NCBI GenBank assembly: GCA_021234155.1
Contig: JAJEKV010000002.1
Coordinates: forward strand, 2,752,178 to 2,816,177
Direction: 5' to 3'
Source: Isoetes taiwanensis
Taxonomy: Eukaryota; Streptophyta; Lycopodiopsida; Isoetales; Isoetaceae
Length of the DNA: 64,000 bases
The position numbers were made by a program, and so were the translations under genes. Below are positions 47,900-59,160 of this stretch, piece after piece; the stretch's first letter is position 1; each line of letters begins with the position of its first letter. The notes beneath the pieces were generated by a model. It saw only the letters and a program-made list of their open reading frames with translations. It searched no databases and was not told the origin of the DNA.

Positions 47900-49330
47900 T
47901 CTTATAACACGCGGGCTGGTTTTGTGGGTCGGATTCAAAGGGTCTCATAGAGCTGATGGTGGGAAGCTTGTTGAGCTTTTGGGAAACCTTCTTGTAGCGA
48001 CTGTGATGTAAGCTATCTTTTATTCGACATTGGTTTTTACGGACGATTTTGTTTCTAATGTTTCATTCATTGGGTGCATGAAAAGCATGGTAGATATGCT
48101 CCTACTGAAACGACTCATAAGTTACAAACGATTAAAAGCTATTTGGGTGCATGTTTTTAACATCTTTTGACAAGCACAGACATTCGCGACCTTGCATTGT
48201 GTGTTCACAATTTTTGCGTGGACACCGATTTTGTTTCTAATGTTTCATTCGGTGGGTTGCATGAAAAGCATGGTAGATATGCTCACCAATGAAACGGCTC
48301 ATAAGTTCTGGCCCGATTAAAAGCTGTTTGGGTGCATGTTTTAACATCTTTGGACAAGCCTAGATCAAGCCTAGATTATTTACCTTTGTGTGTTCACAAT
48401 TTTGCTTGTCTTTGCGATTCGTCGTTCCCGAAGTCATCATTGTTGTGCTATTTGTGCGGTTGGATTTGTGATTTTTATTTAAGTCAAGAGAGTCGGAGAA
48501 TCGGTTCACAGCTTAAATACTCGTTCAGTCTGCGTAAACAAGGAGATGACAATGCGAAGATGATGCCCGCCCAGTGAATCTGTAGAGGAAGAGCCCAAGC
48601 TTGAAGACTTTTGGGGCGGGGCTTCTTGTTCAAAGGATTCTCGGGGCCTGACCCACATGGGCGATCTTTACTATCCCCTGAAACTTCGAGATGGGCATGG
48701 AGTCTCAATCTTCTAAGATCAATGTAAATAAATGTATGGTAGATGTGGAGCTTTGAAGGATGCTCAGGCGTGTTTGAGTCTATTAGGAAACCCAATGTAT
48801 TCTCCACGGAACCTTATGCTTGGGGTCTATCATTTGGAAGGCATAGTCCACGATAATCCTACGTGAGTGCTCTTGGCGCTTGTCTTTTGCTATGATGGAT
48901 CGTGGCGGAAAGAAGATCCATCAGAACATTGTTGCCATGGGTTTTGAAGGAAGAAGATCCATGGAACATTGTTGCCATGTTTTGAAGGAGACCTTGTTGT
49001 TGTTTTGCGTATAAACTTTATTGTGGAGATGTTAAGAATGCAACACAATTGTTTGATGAAATGCATTACCGCGTGATGTTATCTCCTGGACAAGTATGCT
49101 TGGAGCATATGTGCGAGAATGGAAATAATAAGAAGGCTTTGGAGTTTTCAATCAAATGAATCTTTGAAGGGGTGAAACCAGGATAAATACACTTATCTGC
49201 GACCGCTTTGGATGCATGTGCCAATATGGCAGCTCTAACGGATGGCTTGAACGGCTCCTTTTCCGGCCTCATGGTAATTTTCTTTCTTTAACAAAGGTCC
49301 ATGAAGCCATTCGAGAGTAATCAAATTTTA
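47900..49330 (+). pseudogene. PPR protein gene remnant
   Basis: The clearest piece is 49010-49270: YCGDVKNATQLFDEMHYR, then (after a shift) a DVI-W-SMLGAYV-like stretch, KKALEF, and GVKPG. These are hallmark segments of plant PLS-class pentatricopeptide repeats. Upstream, a block with DFVSNVSF ... GCMKSMVDM occurs twice (about 48046-48227 and 48228-48400), a tandem duplication of about 182 bases. PPR proteins normally act in organelle RNA processing. Here many stops and shifts leave no usable frame. The host element is the L1-type insertion, but whether the fragment was carried by it or inserted later is not resolved. Confidence 0.6.
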
Positions 49331-49464
49331 GATTTGAGTCAATGCGTTTTTAGATATGTTACCATTTGTCTATTATATCTATTATGGTATTATGTCACAC
49401 TTAATATTAGGACTTGAATGTAATGGCTTGTTTTTAGCTCTACTACCATTTTCTATTATGATTC

Positions 49465-49552
49465 ATATGCACTAAGGAATCTCCATGCACAGATATTATA
49501 TGCACAATATTACATGCACTAAGGAAACTCCATGCACAATATTACATGCATC
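49465..49552. repeat. Short tandem repeat next to the foldback element
   Basis: Units of about 33 and 14 bases alternate: atgcactaaggaa(t/a)ctcc, atgcacagatattat and atgcacaatattac. The pattern occurs twice before the foldback arm. Non-coding. Confidence 0.7.
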
Positions 49553-49598
49553 CCTACACCATCCTTAAGGCCAGAGAAAGGCCAAAAAACCACAGTTA

Positions 49599-50064
49599 AC
49601 ACAAACCATTAACACACAACTACCATTAACATTACTAACATAAACCATTGCATTTGACACATTTAAATTAAAATCCCCTTAAACCCCCTTTGGTTTGGGT
49701 GCATATTCACCGCGAGGGGTTAATGAGGGCTGGCGAGAGCCCCAAAAATTTACAATACATGTACAAAATTAACACCATTAAGTACATTCTCTCAAACCTT
49801 ATAGTATTTTGCAAACCTTAATATACAAGATATACAAAAATCTTGTACATGCATACCCCACAAACGAGGATGCTTTATATGCGGTCCAGATCTTGGAATA
49901 AAGGGCAAATATGCCCATCCGAGCCGACTCGTTGCTGGAGTAACCCCTGGTGTGAATATGCACCCAAACCAAAGGGGGTTTAAGGGGATTTTAATTTAAA
50001 TGTGTCAAAATGCAATGGTTTATGTTAGTAATGTTAATGGTAGTTGTGTGTTAATGGTTTGTGT
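49599..50064. mobile_element. Foldback / MITE-like element with about 112-bp inverted arms
   Basis: Left arm 49599-49710 (starts acacaaaccattaacacac, ends gggtgcatattcac) is the reverse complement of right arm 49951-50064, with only about one indel (gcatttgac / gcattttgac) inside. The 240-base centre is AT-rich and non-coding. Near-identity of the arms implies youth, or maintenance by base pairing. The transcript would fold into a long hairpin. I could not see a convincing target-site duplication. Confidence 0.85.
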
Positions 50065-50701
50065 GTCAATCCATCGATTGGAGAATTTACATACTCCTAT
50101 GGAGAATGCACTGAAAGGAAGAAATAGCTTTATTTTTAATTGTGAAATTATCCCAACGGAGGATCATTAAGCGGTATTGTATGATATCGGTGGATTATGA
50201 ATATTAATGGATGATATGTTTGCTATTGCGATACCCTCTTCATCTTGACCGGGGAGGCTTGAATGGAAGAAAATCAAAGCGAGATCAACCCGAGTGGATT
50301 AAGTTTTTGGACACCGTGACACATCGACACACTTGGATTCAATTTGCACCTGTAAGCTTTCTTTGTTGACGAACTATGACATCGAAGAGAACTCATATGC
50401 GACCAAGGATGCCAAAGCGGATATAATATGGCCATGGCGGGCTCATGCATGTGTATTTCTTGTGTCTTTCATTCCATCTTCGTGGGGAAGGCCGGAAAAA
50501 TGTAAATCGAGAATCTCAATCTATCCATTGAGTCGGGACCCAAAACATCATGAACTTTGCTTCTTGCTTTTATTGCTACTCTATCTATTTTAATCTGTTA
50601 TCGGTATAAGCTGATCCTTTTTAAGGGTTAAACTTCCCTTGAAAAAAGTTTTTTGTACACCTTAATATACTTTAAATAATATATATAGCCTTCAATCAAA
50701 A

Positions 50702-51616
50702 AACTTATAGTCATCCCAAATAACTTCTAATTAGTCCTTTTTGTTGCAAGGTGGCAACTTAAAAGATGTTGCTATGGCCCTTCAAAATATGCATGTTTGC
50801 CTATAATTTCAATCGAGAACAATGTGTTGTTTTATTATTAGGATGATATGTTAGAGATGATTAGGTCTCAACGCATAAATTTATTTTTATTGGATATCAT
50901 ATAAGTTAAATTTAAATGGCAAGGTTAGAGAAAAATTGAAAGTTTGGATTATACAATAACTAAATGCCGCGGCGTGGTGCGGACTTAGCTGCTTAATATG
51001 TGATGTTGGGATGTATTTTTTGATATAATATTTGCACAAAGCAATAAAAAGTATTGTCGATTGGACGACATGGTTTTAATTGTGTTGGATAGTATTGGGA
51101 TTATTTAGAAGGCAAATGATTTATCATAAAATTATCATTGAAAGAAAGCCATTTGACTTTCAGCAGATTTTGAAATTAGTTTAGAAATAAAAAACATGAT
51201 AACTTGGCGATTCCTCACACTACACTGTATTCTAGCACCTGCAATATGGAGTCATTTGAGGCTTTTCAATATATAGCAAAATAATACAGGGGGTTGGTTT
51301 TGTATAATTTTTGCTATGGTTTTCATATGATTTGATGGGCGTATTGCACGAGGCATACTAATCAGTATATAGAGCGCACACTTTTATTCTTTTTCTGAAC
51401 GGCATCTTATCTATGGTTTTGCAATGGTTTTGCCTTGCATGTTTTTATTCCTTAAGAAATTAATTATTTAAATTTCATAAAGCCCATGCAAGCAACGGCG
51501 CATTCTACTTTAGGGTTAAGTGGACTAAAAGGGATCTAGGTTTGTGAGCTGTGAGAAGGTTTGTTGGAAATATCCAGATCAAGACTGCTTACAGTAATTG
51601 TATAGTCAGTTAGCTA
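50702..51616. repeat. Repeat X copy 3 (right part) joined to Helitron-family copy C
   Basis: 50702-50959 completes repeat X. At 50960 it switches, at the same base as in copy B, into a diverged Helitron-like end (ctaaatgccg... against ctagtaacagtgcccgg...). Unlike copy B, the site ggttttaattgtg|ttggatag (51072-51092) is unoccupied by L1. The sequence then runs continuously into the H2A flank. Confidence 0.85.
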
Positions 51617-51765
51617 TAGCAGGTGGTCGTGGAAAGTCCACAGGCAAGAAGGCCGTGTCACCGCAGTCTGCCGCTTCGATTTCTGTAGGGAAGAATTGCT
51701 CGCTTTACGGCGGGGGCAAATTCTTGAAACATATTGGTGTTTACCTTGCGGCCTTGTGAATGGGG
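51617..51765 (+). pseudogene. Histone H2A pseudogene, copy C (5' part only)
   Basis: Opens like copy A (gcaggtggtcgtggaaagtc, [12 protein letters not shown]). It becomes scrambled over the alpha-1 region (rearranged around tctgccgcttcg), with a recognisable attgctcgcttt and attggtgtttaccttgcg. It then runs directly into an RTE LINE at about 51765; the rest of H2A is absent. Confidence 0.75.
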
Positions 51766-52850
51766 ACAACCTTGCTTGTGGTCCATTGTCGGGAAACCTT
51801 CTGCAATGCTCGCTGAAACGGGGTAGTGAGGATCGGCACCAGCCGCGGCCCCCACCGCCCATTTGAGTAACTTCGGCCTGCATACCATCGAGGTCGGTTG
51901 CCTTCCCATTAGCCGGCCGTTCTGCGGGGCCCTCCACAACATCCTCCTCGCTAGAACCAATGGGGGCCATCTGTGGGGGTATGGACATATCGTCCCCGGT
52001 GGGTCATAGAGCCTGCTTGCAAATCTTTTTTCCCCACTTTGCCGGTGTGATGTCCCTAGAGGGAGGGCTGGCCTTGAAGCACTCTGCGCCAAAAGGTTCG
52101 AGGATGAGTGTCCAGCCCAGTAGAACATCTCCCCACGATGCACGGCAAGGTACAGCGCCTTTGTGCCCTTCGATGGACCGCGATCTCGTGTGGTGGCACG
52201 CAAGCGGGTACCTGGATCGAGAATGTGATGGAGTTGGCGCTTGCATTCTTTACACTACTGCATCAAACCATCGGTTACGCGGAAATATTGCCGTCCCCGA
52301 GCGGCGGCGGGGAGATGCGCCAAAGCACATCCCCAATTGCATCCCGCAATAGCTTCGATCACCGGTGCATGCGCTACTCTAGTGTGGGGGTCTGCGGAAT
52401 TGCCGGGCGAGCCCATGAGCATCTCGGCGTAGTCCTCGCCTCGCTCATAATCCGATGCCGGCGAACTGGGGGATGGCGAGGGGTTGGCATAGTGGGGGTT
52501 ACGGTGGCTTGCCAAACCATGTCCAAATAAAGTGGGAGGTGATCCGAGTAGACCTCCTCATCCCGTTGTCGGTGCCCACCCGAAAAACTGATGAGATGCA
52601 TATCTTTAGCGACCTCTGAGCACATAGCCCACCACACTAGACCCTCCCCCCCTGATTGTCATGTCTGCAGGTGCACTTGCGAGAAGCGGGCCACTGTGAC
52701 AGGCCATTGCAAATTATGAAGTCAAAAATACCACATAGCAGGAGCAACTGTCTGCCAAAGCGAGTGACCTGGCTATCATCCGATCCTCGTGGCGGGTTGC
52801 CTCTGGGGGACGTGAAGCTGCGGGACATCGTCGATGAGGGGGGTCAAGTC
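51765..52850 (-). mobile_element. RTE LINE endonuclease-to-RT remnant
   Basis: Minus strand. 52830-52640 encodes the end of the endonuclease: DSQVTRFGRQLLLLCGIFDF, IICNGLSQWPASRKCTCRH. At 52600-52540, SDHLPLYLDM is the SDH catalytic motif. Then the linker, and at about 51910-51860 NGKATDLDGMQAE, the start of RT (usual form NGKAPGPDG). The 3' part is missing because the copy abuts the H2A fragment. Frames change often. It complements the plus-strand RTE at 13.9 kb, which lacks the endonuclease. Confidence 0.78.
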
Positions 52851-54905
52851 TCATGGGCTGCTCTAGGATGGGATTGCTTTTCATCACCGTCATTTGGAAG
52901 CAACAACTATGGCGATGTCTTAGTGTATGGTTACATTGGTCTGTTGGGCTATGAACAAGCCACTATTCTTCTTCATTTTGCAGTTGTTGAAGCTGGGCAG
53001 GAACATGGATGCTACACCGTAACCCTCTGCACCTCTGCAGGTATCGCTTGAGCACCATAGCTTCCATTGCACGTCTATCATACCCATTGGTGGCGCATTT
53101 TCCATACCTGCGTTTATTTAAATCTTGATTAAAGATACTAATGGTGTTTGTTTTTAACAAACTCAAAAGGAATAAAGAGGGAAGGAGAGATGGCAATCTT
53201 GGTGTTCAGAGGGCAGTAGTAAATTGATTTGCACTCAGCTACATGCATGGCTACATTTAGGGCTATCTGTTCATATTTATTGCGATATCAATGGAGCTCA
53301 TCTGTACAACTTTTCGCACATAATGCATTTCTATTGGAGCTTCTTGATTACCATAATTGTAAGCATGTAAATAGTCTTTTTGCCATTTTAATATTTGTTG
53401 ATCTCATAAGTCTCATTCTTCTACTAATGCAAGTGTTTTACATCTTTGGCTTCATTAGCAAGTTCCCAATTGACCTGAAAGAAAATAAACTGGAAATTCT
53501 GCTGGAATAATGTCAGCTGGATCTTAATGGTGATTCTCAATACTATTTTGGTGACATCTAGCATTTTAATTTCATAAGAAAATGATATCATGGTAGTTAT
53601 TTCCTCCAGTGATAAACCATCAAGATTTTTGTACCAAACGTGTTGCTTTTATGAATATAGGTGCCATCTAACTTGGCAATGTTTATTGCTCATAATTTCA
53701 AATTGCCTAATCAAAGAATTGGTGTTTGCTCTGTCGCGGTTTGACTCCTTAGCATGGTTGCATGAAGTCGTGGAGACAACAAATTTATTTGAATGTTACA
53801 GGCACATCTCCGGTAGTCTTCATAATCCATAGTTGATATATATGGCTCGGGGTGAGCAATTTATATTGAATTTGTTAATATTTCTCCGGTCTACACATTG
53901 TAGACAAGAAATTTCTGTGTTTTTTGAAAGCATACATCCTAAAGGCTACCAAATGCTAGAAAATTGATCATGAATATGGTGATGCGGTTACATCCAATTA
54001 CGGTATAGTTATAAAATGGTGAAATTGTGATGAACTATTCATTAGTCGTTATTATTGTCTTTACTATTCATCTAACCCATTGGTGATAGCCTTGCGGTGT
54101 CCGAGAATCTGAAAAACATCGGGATATGTCATTAGAAAATTGTGGACAACAATAACTTAGATTCAATAGAAAAACAAAAAAAGGATTCTTCTCCTTTGAG
54201 ACCTGCAGGCGAAAAAACAAGCCAAACACAGACCCGGCATGGGGAGAAGTTAGCAGACATCTACATAGAATAGATAGAAGTGGCGCAAGTGCAGTTTCAG
54301 TTGATTATTTAAATAATACAAATATTATTAGCTAATCCAAAGCTGAATTTATAATCATGTTGTACTGCTGATTTCCTTCGAGCGGGGTAGAAGACATTAT
54401 AGCATTGAACATGTTAAAGAGAACATCCCCCGTCATATAGGGAGATCACAAAAGTTTGCTTGAGTAGTTGTGTTTTTGAAATTGACACATTTGAACTTTT
54501 GTTGTTCAATCGATATATAAAGTTCAAATTCTTCATGGAAGCATTAAAATTATTTTTGATGTATATTGATTTACTCATCTATTTTGAATAAAATTCCAAC
54601 GTAGAAATATTGAAATACATTGTTTCTCATTTGTTGTCTGAGAAATAAAGGATCACATCTTCATGCCAATACTTTTGTAAATTAATTTTCACATTCATAA
54701 ACATTTTGGTCATGTTTTTGGTTTTGAACAAGTTGTGTTGTTTGGATGGTTTTTAGATTGTTGTTAGACCATGAAGATTGAACTCCTTACGCTTATGGTG
54801 GGGATTTAGGGCCATGCCAGGCCTCTAGAATAGTGCAAGACATAAATCTGTAAAAACATTGATGTATAATTATTGTTATACATAGCAAGTAAGGCATTGG
54901 CTATT
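52851..54905. other. Interval without recognised gene
   Basis: One plus-strand frame reads through 52850-53050 (WDCFSSPSFGSNNYGDVLVY...), but only its 5' part lies in LINE DNA and it has no family motif. The remainder is AT-rich with no supportable gene or RNA. Confidence 0.4.
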
Positions 54906-55013
54906 AAAGGTCCCATGTGGTCCATTGAAGGTCCCAAGTGGAACATAGAAAGCCACTTAGTGGTCCATTGAAGGGCACTTAATGGTCTATTGAAGGGCAC
55001 ATGTGGTCTATTA
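54906..55013. repeat. Minisatellite, five units of 21-22 bases
   Basis: Units follow the theme aaggtcccatgtggtccattg, with variants aagggcacttaatggtctat and so on, in five consecutive imperfect copies. On the minus strand it gives a short open frame that is a by-product of the repeat. Confidence 0.8.
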
Positions 55014-57712
55014 GGGTTAAATTAGCCTTCTGACTTAAAACCTTCATAGAGAACTCCAAATTTATCAAAAACTCTGATATATGGGATCAATTGAAAGCTA
55101 AAGTTTATGTTTTGCCAATTCTTGCCATGTTTTGCACGTGGCCATCCACAGTTTTTAACGCCGCTCTCGAGTTTGTGCATATCGCCATCAGGAGTCTATC
55201 TGGAAATGACTTAGATTCTCCTCTAAGAATTTCCTTTATAATGAGAGAATGGCAAAAAGCGGTAAGAAACAAAGACGGGATAAGAAACATGGGAAGTTCC
55301 TGCGGCGGAGATGTAAGCGGCGCCACCAGGAAACATAAACTTAAACTTAAAACTAGCAGAAATGCAGGGTTGGGGTGAAGTTTGGGGCAGGGATGGAGTA
55401 GCAGGTTAATGTCGAGGCTGGATGGAGGAAGTTAGAGAAGAAAAAGATCGTGTTCATGTGAGTCGAGTTCCAAAACACGTCAAAGTGTTCCAATATTAAA
55501 GTCAGAACAAAGAGAGACAAAATCTATAAAGCACTTCAAAATTTTGCTACCCCCTAGAATCGGTGAGCCAAAGGTTCTCGTTCTTCATGTAGATGAGACC
55601 TAATAAATCTACTTGAATTTAGTAGCATGTAATGAGAGGTAAAAAACATATGCACTTGTAGCAAGTTCTCCAAGTAAATTTTGATTTCTAGGAATGCCCT
55701 TAAAAGGAAAATGCATGGCTATATTATTGATATAATGAACAATGAAAATTATCATGCACACATGAGGGTCGATAAAGGCTAAAGTCCATGAAGGAAAATA
55801 AACAACACCAAGATGAAAGACACTTGGAATTCATACCAGCATAGGCACGACAAAAGTGACATAAACCCATCACACAAGAGGTTAATGAACTGGAATGTTA
55901 CCACCTGACTCCCTACTACACTTAGAGAGATCAAGGCAAGGAACTAAATGAATGGTTTGGTAGGCAAGACTAAAGTCAATCATCTTCATATAAAAAAGCA
56001 GCTACAATAGAATTGTTCTTACAGTTGAGGATGAGGTTGGGTTCCTAAGAAGACATGATTGGGGAATAATTTTATAGCTTTCTCCTTGTAAACCTTTCAT
56101 GGTTGAGCCATTTCTTCCCTTTGTTGGGTCAATTCTTCTTTTCTAGTTAGTGACGTCCCACATAATAATTTTGTTTCTTTCTTCAATAAGGATAACATAG
56201 GTTGATTTCTCTAAGTCGTATAATGTGTATGAAAGGTTGATTTCTCCAAGTTATATAATGCAAATATTACAGCAGTTGGTATGACAACATATTCAATGTG
56301 GGCATGTTTATGAGTTGATCTTCTTTTTAATTGCAAATGCATAATTGCATCGTTGTCATTGAACCGTGGCAATGTTGCTTACTTCCTTTCTACATCTGGA
56401 GCGATCCACACATTTGAATGTATCTTGTAAATGCCTCTGAGATATGATTTCCATCTAAGTACGTCTTTATAAGCACTTTATATCTTGCAAAAAGGATGAC
56501 TGTTTACATACTTAATCATCTTTAAACAAAGCAAGAATAGAGTGAACACATGTTCATATGTGATTGCAAATGGCTTAGCTTTGCTATGTAGCATAAAAGA
56601 CGTAAATAGCCTTTCTAAATTTGTTCAACACGAATGTATGAACCATAATAAAGGCAGGTCCTTAAGGATTTGGACATTGGTTAAAAATGAAGCATTTATA
56701 ATCATTCTTATAGACTGATATGTTTAATAATAAAATTGACATCTCCTTCCAAAGAGTGGACAAAGAGCACGCTAAATTTCTTCACATGGGCGATTTAAGT
56801 CCTTGATTTTTTTTATTAAAGTAATGCCCAACAAAAATGTGATATCCAAGTTCCAGATATAAGTATCAACCAGATCATATATGTTTTGAAGCTAAGAAAT
56901 AGAGTAAACAGAAGCATTAAAGAAAAAAGAGATAAAGAAGTGCGATTTACAAAAAGCGATTAGGATTGCTCCATGCATGTACAACCTCGAAAAGGGCATG
57001 ATGTAGCACGGTAAAGGTTCCACAATTGCGCCTTTATCCCATTAGGCTCCACCACGCATGTTGAACATCTTGAAAATACAATGCAAGTTATGATGGGCAC
57101 TTAGAGAAACTATCAGCACAAAATGATAGGTCTTGAATAAGTTTAGAATTGTCTTAGAGCAAACAAACTCATTGCTCCAAAAGCATTGCCATAAACATGT
57201 TCTGCTTAGATTTGACTTCTAGATTTGAGATGAATAGTAGTAAAGATGGAAATTAGGACTTCGATAATAGAGCATCCCCATCTACACATTCACAACAAAT
57301 TGCAAAGACCTAGGTTCAAACTATATTTCTTTCACTTGCCTTGCTAGATGTCATCAAGATTTCAGCTCCTCCCGCAAAGATAGGAGTTCAACATGACATA
57401 GAAGAATATATTAGTACTTAGTACGGGGATGAGGTCTTAGTTGTGCATACTTGTAGTAGCATCCCTGCTACCCTAAATGTATTTATGTCTTGCCTTCATG
57501 TTCATGAACAGACTTAAAAGGATATGATATAACATGTTAAAGGTTCCACAGTTTCTCTTTCATTCCATTAGGCTCCATCACACGTGCTGAAGAACATCTT
57601 GAAGATACAATGCAAGTTATGATGGGCTCTTGGAGTAACTGCCAGTACAAAATGATAGATCTTAGATCAGTTTAAAGATTTTTTGGTGCACAAATCTAAT
57701 AAAGAGAAGTTG
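55014..57712. other. Duplicated non-coding sequence, no gene recognised
   Basis: 55650-56155 is the fuller copy of 36845-37250. Blocks 56995-57140 and 57530-57670 are related to each other (aggttccaca, cattaggctccaycac, acaatgcaagttatgatggg). 57170-57370 is a diverged copy of 26010-26230. The open frame at 55091-55378 has no recognised domain. Confidence 0.5.
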
Positions 57713-59160
57713 CAAAAAAAACCTTTCCTAATTAAATTAAGTCAATCAAGCTAAAAAATGAAATTATTCCTAGTGAACAAAACATAAGTATGCCTAGCAA
57801 ATGGAGTCGTTGCTCCAAAAGCATTGCTATAAACATGATCCTCCTTAAATTTGACTTCTAGACCTAGATAACAGCAAGAAAGTGGGACTCGTTATCGAGC
57901 ATCGTCAGTTACACGTTCACAATAAATTATAAAGACCTAGACTCCACCTGATTGCAGCTATATTTCTTTCATTTGCCTTGCTACATATCACAGCATTCTA
58001 GCCCCTTTTGCAGAGATTAAGAGTTTAGCATGATATAGGAGAACTTATTAATGCTTAGCATGCAGATAAGAAGTTTGAAGATGGAACCAGTGCTAGACCT
58101 AGGAAACAAATCAGTTGCATATTTGTATTGGCAACCCAATACTCAAGGCATAGCAAGTTTCCATAAGAGGATCATCAGTTCAAATCTATAAGAAACAATC
58201 AAAATAACAATTTAGAAACAATCTCAAGAACTACAACCTTAAGAATCACAATTTCAAGAATTATACAACCTCATCTTGGTTCCTCCTCTAACATTGGTAG
58301 TTCTAGCTATATCCTCTAGTTCCGTTGCATGGAAATAAACAAAAAAATCAAGTGTTTCTCTAAAATTATTAGCGCTTGCAAAGTAAAAACACTTCCTGTA
58401 ACATTGAGCCAACACAGAAGAGCTAATATGCCAAGACACATGGAGCCTAAGAGGATATATTACCAGAATATACCAAAGCTAGATATATTTCAGCTCGAGA
58501 AAGTGGCTATGGCTATGGCCATATTGAAAACATAACATTTTATTGAGCTAGAACTTTTAGTACAACCATATTTTATGTTTGGTTATATACTCAATCAGAT
58601 TCAAGAGTCCACGATGCAGTTTAGGCATTGAGGAAAAACCATAAAACCAAGTGATTCATACAATAAACAACTTAGATCATCCAAGTTAGCCATTGAATAT
58701 AGATAGATGGGTGGATGGATAATAGTTCTTCATGAGGTAAAATCACGAAAAATGATATATCATAGCAAAGACAATTCTTCCGAAATGGGACATATCACTT
58801 CAAGTTGTTCCAAAAACCGGGAGGGTAATGGCGTGTTAAGTTTCACTAGCTATGTACATTGCAAATAAATTGTTGACAATAATCTTGACTTGCTTAGATA
58901 GTTATTCCAACTACTGAATGACATTGGAATTTATTAGTGGGTAGAAATGCGAGAATTTGTGGAACTTTTGGCTAACGTAATGCACGTAAGTAATCCTTGA
59001 GTAATGATATTAAAGGAATGTATTAGGAACTAGTAGATAGAAATATGCACGGTGTTTGAAATCTTCTAAATGTAATGACCATTTTGTAACATAATCTCCC
59101 CCAATCTTCTACTTAATAGAATACAAGCTGGATCTGTGCGGCATGTTCTCTTAGTAGTTG
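57713..59160. repeat. Dispersed block D, copy 2 (first tandem unit)
   Basis: Begins aaaaaaacctttcctaatta and ends at gcatgttctcttagtagttg. Homologous throughout to the next unit (59161-60644) and to 25911-27340, but with point changes and deletions (acttacttgtgcc is missing near 58070). It is the most diverged of the three. Confidence 0.88.

Larger units (their letters stand above)
41774..50701 (+). mobile_element. L1-type LINE (copy C family) with nested sequence, 16-bp target duplication
   Basis: Bounded by aacttatagtcatccc on both sides, with an A-rich end (ttcaatcaaaaa). ORF1-like frames at 41785-42342, 42353-43012 and 42930-43397. Endonuclease pieces at 44425-44940 (WCARLGRCSVALVNVYSY, IIGGDFNMV, TLSDHYPQLIIL). 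RT from about 45520 (GKTPGPDGLPARI, ITLIPKID, YRPISLTNVVYKIV, KLDITKAFDTV), a damaged Ala-Asp-Asp at 46266-46280, and SKILGIPF (about 46470). zf-RVT-like end at 47380-47640 (NPKIKAFMWQLWHKGLATK, EEHLFKLAYSEW). It is a different L1 lineage from copies A and B. Between about 47650 and 50075 lie PPR-like and foldback sequences, so the real LINE length is near 6.5 kb. Confidence 0.85.

Noticed and set aside
55091-55378. Plus-strand 95-residue frame
   Set aside because: No recognisable domain, no conserved neighbour, and composition typical of random AT-rich DNA followed by a basic tail.
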